NCBI GenBank assembly: GCA_034190875.2
Contig: CM067343.1
Coordinates: 13,132,742 to 13,196,741, forward strand
Source of the DNA: Urechis unicinctus
Lineage: Eukaryota > Annelida > Polychaeta > Xenopneusta > Urechidae
Length of the DNA stretch: 64,000 bases
Direction: 5' to 3'
In this document: positions 58,101-64,000 of the stretch, piece by piece
Numbering within the stretch: position 1 is the first letter of the stretch
Layout of the letters: the number at the start of each line of letters is the position of its first letter
Position numbers and translations under genes: made by a program
Notes under the pieces: model-generated
What the model saw: only the letters and a program-made list of their open reading frames with translations
The model's database searches: none
Told to the model about the DNA's origin: nothing

Positions 58101-60540
58101 CAATAACGGCTTCACCTATACGGTAATACGTTTCCGTGGACATTCACTGGAGGAAACTTGTCACGCTGATCATTTATGGGCACATTTCCGAGGTGTTTTG
58201 CAATTCCCATATTTACCTCGCGGCAAGCAAATCCTACAATCCTCTGCATCCGTTTATACCGCCCATTACCACGGTTTAGAAATGTACAATCAATCGTTTG
58301 GCCAGATGCCAAGACGACCGGTATATTAACGAATAAATTGCATGCGTTTGAACTGCGAATCATTATGTATTAGTAATGATGTATAATTTCGTCATAACAC
58401 AATAAGTAAAGCAACACTATTGCGATACTTAAGATCTCATCATTACCATAAGTTACCTTATTCATCTTGCATGACATCGTATGGCAGATTAAGGGAACTT
58501 ACGCTCCAGGAATGGCGCCAAATGCGCGTATGTGCCCTTATGTGCATGTGGGTGGGTTTGCTCACATCATTGTTTTCGTTTAGAAGCGCGTGCGTGTGTG
58601 TGAGTTGATTACCTGTAATGATTCATATACTGATAACGGAAAATATTGCATTGCAGAAACGTTTGTGCATACCACAACATCTCTGCCAGTGAACGTCATT
58701 ACTAAGTCTCCGCTAATCATTAGCCATTCAGTGGCAACCACGCATAATCAGCAAGCTAGATATAGAAAATGCAAACATGCATTATGTCGTAGAGTGTGAT
58801 TTTAGTTTTAAAAAACACACGAAGGCCGACCATTTCTTTGTCAGCCGTGTCGGCATTTCGTTTTAAATCTAACGCTTTTATTGACAGCATACATTTTACA
58901 AACTTTCTGCGTAGCTTGAACTGGATCTGACAAGTTCGGCTAAAAAAACTTACGGCGGCATAGTCTCGATATGTAGCAATTTTGCAATTACATACGACTT
59001 CAATTACCTTAACATGCAAATATGTCCGTTTATGTTTGATGAGACACAATATGCGATATGCAAAATAGCTATAGAGCCTCTGTACGCATAGTGAGCGTGC
59101 TGTTGGGCAATGGGACTTGCTTAATGGAATAGAAGGATTGCAACCTCTCAGAAAAATGAGCTGTAAATATCTGCTTCAAGGAGATTGCCATTAAGCCAAA
59201 AATGAAGGATGTCTAAATCCACTCCTCTTGATGCGTATTCGATTGGTGATAGCGCAATTTAAAACGATAAACGGCTGACAAACAGTCGTCCCCAGAGCTG
59301 CGTGTGTCGCTTTGTATCGAACCTTTCAAACTGTGTCTTAAAGCCAAACTTTTCAAGGACGCACATCACATCTCAGTAAAAGCCCGTATGTATGTCGTTC
59401 AACATGGAACCATATGACTTGGTGTTAAACAGGCTCGGCCATGTGCACGAAATAAAAGTATTCTAGCTATATCTTCTGTAATATTATATTCTGTTGTCTT
59501 GCATATTATACAGTTGTAATCATGAAATGTGCCGCAGCGGTGAGCAAGTTTTCCTGGAATGGGCTCTATAAATATTCTATAATTATATATAATATTGATT
59601 TGTTGTTGGTCCTAGCTATCAACACAGCTTCAAAATTACATCCGGATGGGTATGCCACTACTCCGAATCATGATGTAAATCATTGTAGCACTACAGGATT
59701 GAGCCACTCTACGTTTTTGCCAGTGATTGCAACTTAGATGACATGATAAATACGGTAGTCATGCAGTATCATGTAGGCTTCCTATATTGGGTTAGATATT
59801 TGGTAACAACCGATTAAGGTGCTGTCACAGAATATTCTGCATTTTACTCCTGCGTTATAGGTTATCCCGAAAACTGTTTGTAACGTTTATAACCATCAAC
59901 ATGTCGAAACAATCTAATGTGACTAGATTAGCAAAGTTGAATTTACTGCTATGCATGTATTGTATCATTGACCTGTGATGATGCTTTGTAAGAGGTAGGT
60001 TATGATTATTATGATTAATTCGGAGCCTTCTACTTCCAGACATACAGTAGCAAGCAAAATCACTCCAATAAAAAAACAGGAAACATGTGCACGACCTTGG
60101 TAGGACATTGGATAACAATTATAGTGAACTTTGATCTTAATTTACTTGAAGGTAATATGGCTTTCATATGGTATAGTTCGTTTTGTGGTTAAACTAAATT
60201 GATATTAACTCACTAACCTCGGTATTTCTATAAATATTTTTGATAAGAATTGTACTCCAGAAACGTAACCACTAGGTGATTCAGCTCTTACATAGGTAAC
60301 AAAATGCATTTGTCATCCATTAAATCGTGAAAAACATCAGAGCCGACTTTGTGTATATATTGCCTGACTTGGCTTGATGTGCTGTTGAATTTCGAAAATA
60401 CAGATCGAAGGCTGAATTGCTACATTAAGCCCTGCTGAGGCGATGACAAATTCTATGACAATCGTAGCGTACGTGACATTGTGCGCCCGATGGGATCAAC
60501 AGAAGTAATGATTTATCAATCTGACTGTCCGTGAGGAATA
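52165..60540 (+). repeat. large duplication, copy B, right part
   Basis: Pair of 18830-25600 in the same orientation, starting nine bases upstream (minus sense) of receptor exon X1. Relative to copy A it contains an additional 2.9-kb segment (55690-58590) that belongs to the 5810-8340 repeat family, plus many small indels. Open frames within (for example 53183-53461, 58027-58329) do not resemble known proteins. Confidence 0.85.
55690..58590 (+). repeat. repeat copy inside duplication B (pair of 5810-8450)
   Basis: Collinear similarity to 5810-8450: tatgaacatgagag, aattgcaaa, cagcccaatgg-like, gcatggtgcta, gtaatttcgt and a closing block around 58068-58345 that matches 7467-7780 (gtggacattcactggagga, gcggcaag, aaattgcatgcgtttgaactgc-like). 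This segment is absent from copy A at about 23170-23390. Confidence 0.65.
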
Positions 60541-60895
60541 TGTAACGTTTAACAAGGTCTACATTTCCATAGGACGTCAATTACGCTTTGGGTGGTTTTG
60601 TGCTTGACCCGTTGGTGTTGTTGTTGCTGTCCTCGTGCGAGCTACGATTCCAAATGAAAGCAGCTAAGTTATACATGCAATTTATGACTTTTTGCGGGCG
60701 AAGTAGACTGACCAGCTGACAGAGTATACGGACTGTATCTTAGTTTTATTAAGTCACGTCCCTCTGATAGACAATTATTAGAAACCACCAGAGAATATGT
60801 GATCCGTGAATATATTACATTGCACAAACATGCTTACCATATAGGTTTAACAATGCATAGAAACTATTGTGTACTGGTATCCGGTCGCACGGCAA

Positions 60896-61084
60896 TATAT
60901 AAGGGAGACTTCTTTAATAATGGTGGATACAGATAATTGTCTTTGGCTGCAGATGCCAAGCTGTAGAATTTGCGCCGCCGGTCGCGTCTGTCAAACACCT
61001 GCTTCCTACGAGCTCAATCAGCAGCCACGATGTCTAGAAGGGAAATGAAAGTCGCTGTTTCATTGTCTTATCAATCAGGTAAGT
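60896..61084 (+). promoter_or_regulatory. TATA box and candidate first exon
   Basis: TATATAAG at 60896-60903 is followed by ATG at 61030 in a fair start context (agccacgATG). It gives MSRREMKVAVSLSYQS up to G61078, followed by GTAAGT. TATA, spacing, start and donor fit a short first coding exon. The peptide matches no family I know and no downstream exon was recognised. Confidence 0.28.
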
Positions 61085-61439
61085 ATAATCACATTAGCCA
61101 TTGACATTCTCACTCCACAATGGCCGATTGAATTGAGGAGCAGTAGGCGGAGCAGTGGGAAGATCACAGGCAGTGGTATCATTTATCTTAATGGTTATTC
61201 ACTGACTCTAGACTCCACTCGTACTACACTTTCATTATGTTTGTAGATTGTTGTCAAATCTTTTATATGAATAATATACGTTTTTGAATCGTAATGTACC
61301 TTTTTATGCAAAAATTGTTCGCTTCACGAATCCGGCATTCCAACATATTGAGCAAATAAAAATGTGTTCTAGAAGTCACCACACATTCTGACTGGTACAG
61401 GGTGATCAGGGTGATATACGTGAGGCATGAGCTCCCAGG

Positions 61440-62580
61440 GCTCTCTTCATTCTATCAGCCCGTGATGCAAAAAGACAAGCATACACGGCCAGCTCCCAGC
61501 CAATAAGCGTCACGTACCTAGCACCAAGAGCGCTCGTCCAAAAAATGAAGCACTCTGCATTACCTTCACACATTTACTCTAGTCACATGATTAGACTTCT
61601 GAAAAACTCAAATATTTCACTCTACGGGTGCATTAGGTTGGATTCGGGCTGTATGTCAGGCGTACATACAGGCCGTAATTTCATATTACAATATGAACGC
61701 GATCATAACATCGTACCCAGGAGCAATGGGTTTAGGACCTTAAACCTGTTTGCATTAACTCATACCATAACTTCGTTCACGCGTTGTGTATCTCTGTCTT
61801 CGGAGCAAAACCAGTGAGTTGGTTAGGTCGGCACAGCGCAAATTGCGAACCCCTTTAGCATGTCATGTCTAATCTCGTAAAAGCTGACCCATAAAAATTA
61901 CATACCAATATTATGGTCACCTCATCAAATTGCCTTTCACGTCTTAAGTTCACTGCGGAATGCGAGGATGTCGGCTGTGCATTGACTGATGTAATGATGT
62001 CTTTCGCTGAACTGACTCTGAATGAAGAGAATTTACAGGAGTGCAAGTACCTCTTGTGGGATTATTGTGGCTCACAATAAATAAAGCATGGAAGAATATC
62101 CCCTGGTCACAACTAAGCTGCTTTCCTGTGTCATCTACCAACCTAAACCCATGAGTGCGTTATAAATCTTGTCGATATAGAAAACAACGTTACCGCTTAT
62201 GATAATCATGCAATGAATTTTGAACGTTTTATACTAGTGACCGGCTCTTTCCTGGAATTTGAATATGAAGATGAATCTGCTATAGCCATTGGCGTATTCG
62301 GCAGTTTTTCAGCTGCTGTTAACATGTCGATTCCATTAACTACCTTCGTTTTTCCTGCATTTAGTGAATATCGTCAAAACCATCACTAACAAAGCTGTTC
62401 CATTAGCATCATAACGTAATTAAAAAGGTAGATTTTTTGAAGTATCCACACACTTGTTTTCAAATGTGGAAATAAAATGCGGAGCGAAAACAGGGGACGG
62501 GAGCCATGGGCCACAGTGTGCTTTTAAATGGATTTGTAATTACAGGTTTCAAATCACTCTCGCATTACTGCAATCATCAG
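61440..62580 (-). repeat. inverted duplication, copy 2 (pair of 44880-46545)
   Basis: Reverse complement of 44880-46545 in ordered blocks, without the internal microsatellite of copy 1. Open frames at 61545-61817 and 62454-62660 fall in it and are not conserved as frames. Confidence 0.82.
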
Positions 62581-62659
62581 CCTGTTTTGACTATGCAAAA
62601 GCAATACATTACAACGACAAACCTCATAAGCGGTTTCCCATGGCTATGGTGCATAGCTG

Positions 62660-64000
62660 ATTCGGTCCGCACCTTTCAATAAAAGAGCCATCTGTCACGG
62701 AGTGGAGCTACTCAAGAGACATTCGGATAATGGTTACTGAATCGAAATTGAATTCGATATATATTTAATTGCCTAAATACGGGAGAAGTGATTCCTCTTA
62801 ATGAATCAAGTGACACTTGTCACAGGTGGAAGCAATCGACTTAGTGCTGTTGTAACGATACTCTCCCACAGTCATTCTCCTTTTACACAACACCACATCA
62901 TTTTATCGCGAAGAACACAACACGTACTGGTCGAATCTTATGAACGATATGCATTTTGTCATGTAGACGAATCTAGTAGGGATAAGGAAACCGCGAAGAA
63001 CTATTTGATCTCGTACATTCGAATAGGAAAAGAAACCTTAAAACATCAGGTCACTGTGCCGACCAACCTGCTCCGAAGACAGAGATTTACAACGCGTGTT
63101 AAAGTATGATAAACTTTGGTATGAGTTGCTGCAAACAGGCTAAAGGTCCTGCTATTGCTTTTGGGATCGGTGTTATTGTCTCGTTGACATTGTTATATGA
63201 AATGACTAAGAACATCAAATGCCTCAACAAATCTCGGTCACTCCATGTGTCAGGACTCCAGTAAATGGTCATTGATGAGCAATATAGTTTAAGGTTTTGA
63301 AAGCATTCTTCACTGATAGCTTTGTATTGCAAAGTAGCGGTGCGCTAACTGAAAACTCCTAATATGCAAAAGTTTTTGGATGAGCGAACATAGGCGATTG
63401 GGCGGAATCCCCAAAACTGTTAATGTAAACAGTAACCACTGCGGGTTCATTTGGTACAAACGCTGTCATTTTTCAACAAATGATAAATGAGTTTCGGATA
63501 AGTCAGTGTGTACCGGCCATGAGGACTGTCATGGTGGACGTGACTGAAACATTACCAAATGCACCATGCGGATATTAACATCAGTGAAGCCGACACGTGT
63601 CTGTGAATTTTGGAGCATTCTCTTCGCTACAAAGAAATCGCAAATCAAAACAGTGGTATGTAGCTATTCCATAGCTTGCAATGCTTTGAAGTAGCCGTAC
63701 TATTCGTTTTACCAAAATCACTGAAGACAAGACCACGCGGTGATGATTTGTTATGCATGCAGGATGCGTTGAGAAGTCATTTATTTATGACGCCTGTGTC
63801 ACCACAGAGGCGCAGATGCGCAACACTAAACGGGCTGTAAATGACAATTAGTGTTCCAGCTTAGGAACAAATCAATGATAGGTCCAAGTTTTGGTATAAA
63901 TCATTCAACACTCGACAAGCAGTCTATTCGTTGTGTGATGTTAATAAATAGTAAATAATTTGAGATTATTTGAAAACCGCATCCATCATGTGCAAATATT
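62660..64000. other. end of window, nothing recognised
   Basis: Unique-looking AT-rich sequence. The 102-codon frame at 62801-63109 starts MNQVTLVTGGSN but shows no further motif and no splice context; I do not call it. Confidence 0.45.

Noticed and set aside
62801-63109. 102-codon frame beginning MNQVTLVTGGSN as a dehydrogenase-like start
   Set aside because: Only a TGG-like string; no Rossmann-fold continuation or other motif.

Overview
The window looks like nuclear DNA of an animal, probably a marine invertebrate (a mollusc or similar; low confidence, because no species marker is visible). Reasons: small exons with GT/GC-AG junctions, very long introns, THAP-domain and class C GPCR coding fragments, a LINE 3' end, many (AT)n arrays and dense kilobase-scale diverged duplications. 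No prokaryotic operon, rRNA, tRNA or CRISPR array was seen. Almost all long open frames are artefacts of AT, GAGT or 17-bp repeats.

Two coding loci can be read by eye. (1) On the minus strand are four exons of a metabotropic-glutamate-receptor-like gene (ligand-binding region): X1 at 52156..48594 (interrupted), X2 at 48381..48229, X3 at 18725..18528 and X4 from 18407 down. All three internal junctions join in phase 1 and the exons lie in the correct protein order, so one gene with an intron of about 29.5 kb is the simplest reading. About 80-90 residues expected between X1 and X2 are missing and X1 has an in-frame stop, so it looks like a pseudogene. (2) Exactly inside exon X1, at a TTAA, sits a 3.35-kb DNA transposon (48683-52033) with 20-bp terminal inverted repeats and flanking TTAA duplications. 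It carries two convergent, intron-containing, decayed genes: a THAP-domain protein (+) and a P2X7-receptor-C-terminal-like zinc protein (-). The TTAA target and THAP domain point to the Kolobok superfamily or a relative. The P2X7-like partner inside the same element is the most unusual thing here.

Layout: 0-16 kb is dispersed and tandem diverged repeats, a LINE fragment (5.1-5.8 kb), a (GAGT)n array and three large (AT)n arrays. 16.6-25.6 kb and 46.8-60.5 kb are two collinear copies of a large repeat. Each copy is split, at the same place, by a different pair of the receptor exons. 25.6-32.4 kb is mostly unique sequence with no recognised gene. 32.5-34.2 and 40.9-42.7 kb are two flanks with AT/GA microsatellites and clusters of an ACCATTTTGG motif in opposite orientation. 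Between them, 34.4-40.86 kb is a strikingly CpG-poor block that holds a 2.4-kb array of 17-bp repeats, a perfect 81-bp palindrome and two other hairpins. 44.9-46.5 kb is repeated in inverted orientation at 61.4-62.6 kb. The last 1.4 kb shows nothing recognisable.

All similarity statements were made by reading, without searches. Repeat borders are approximate, and family names rest on motif recognition.
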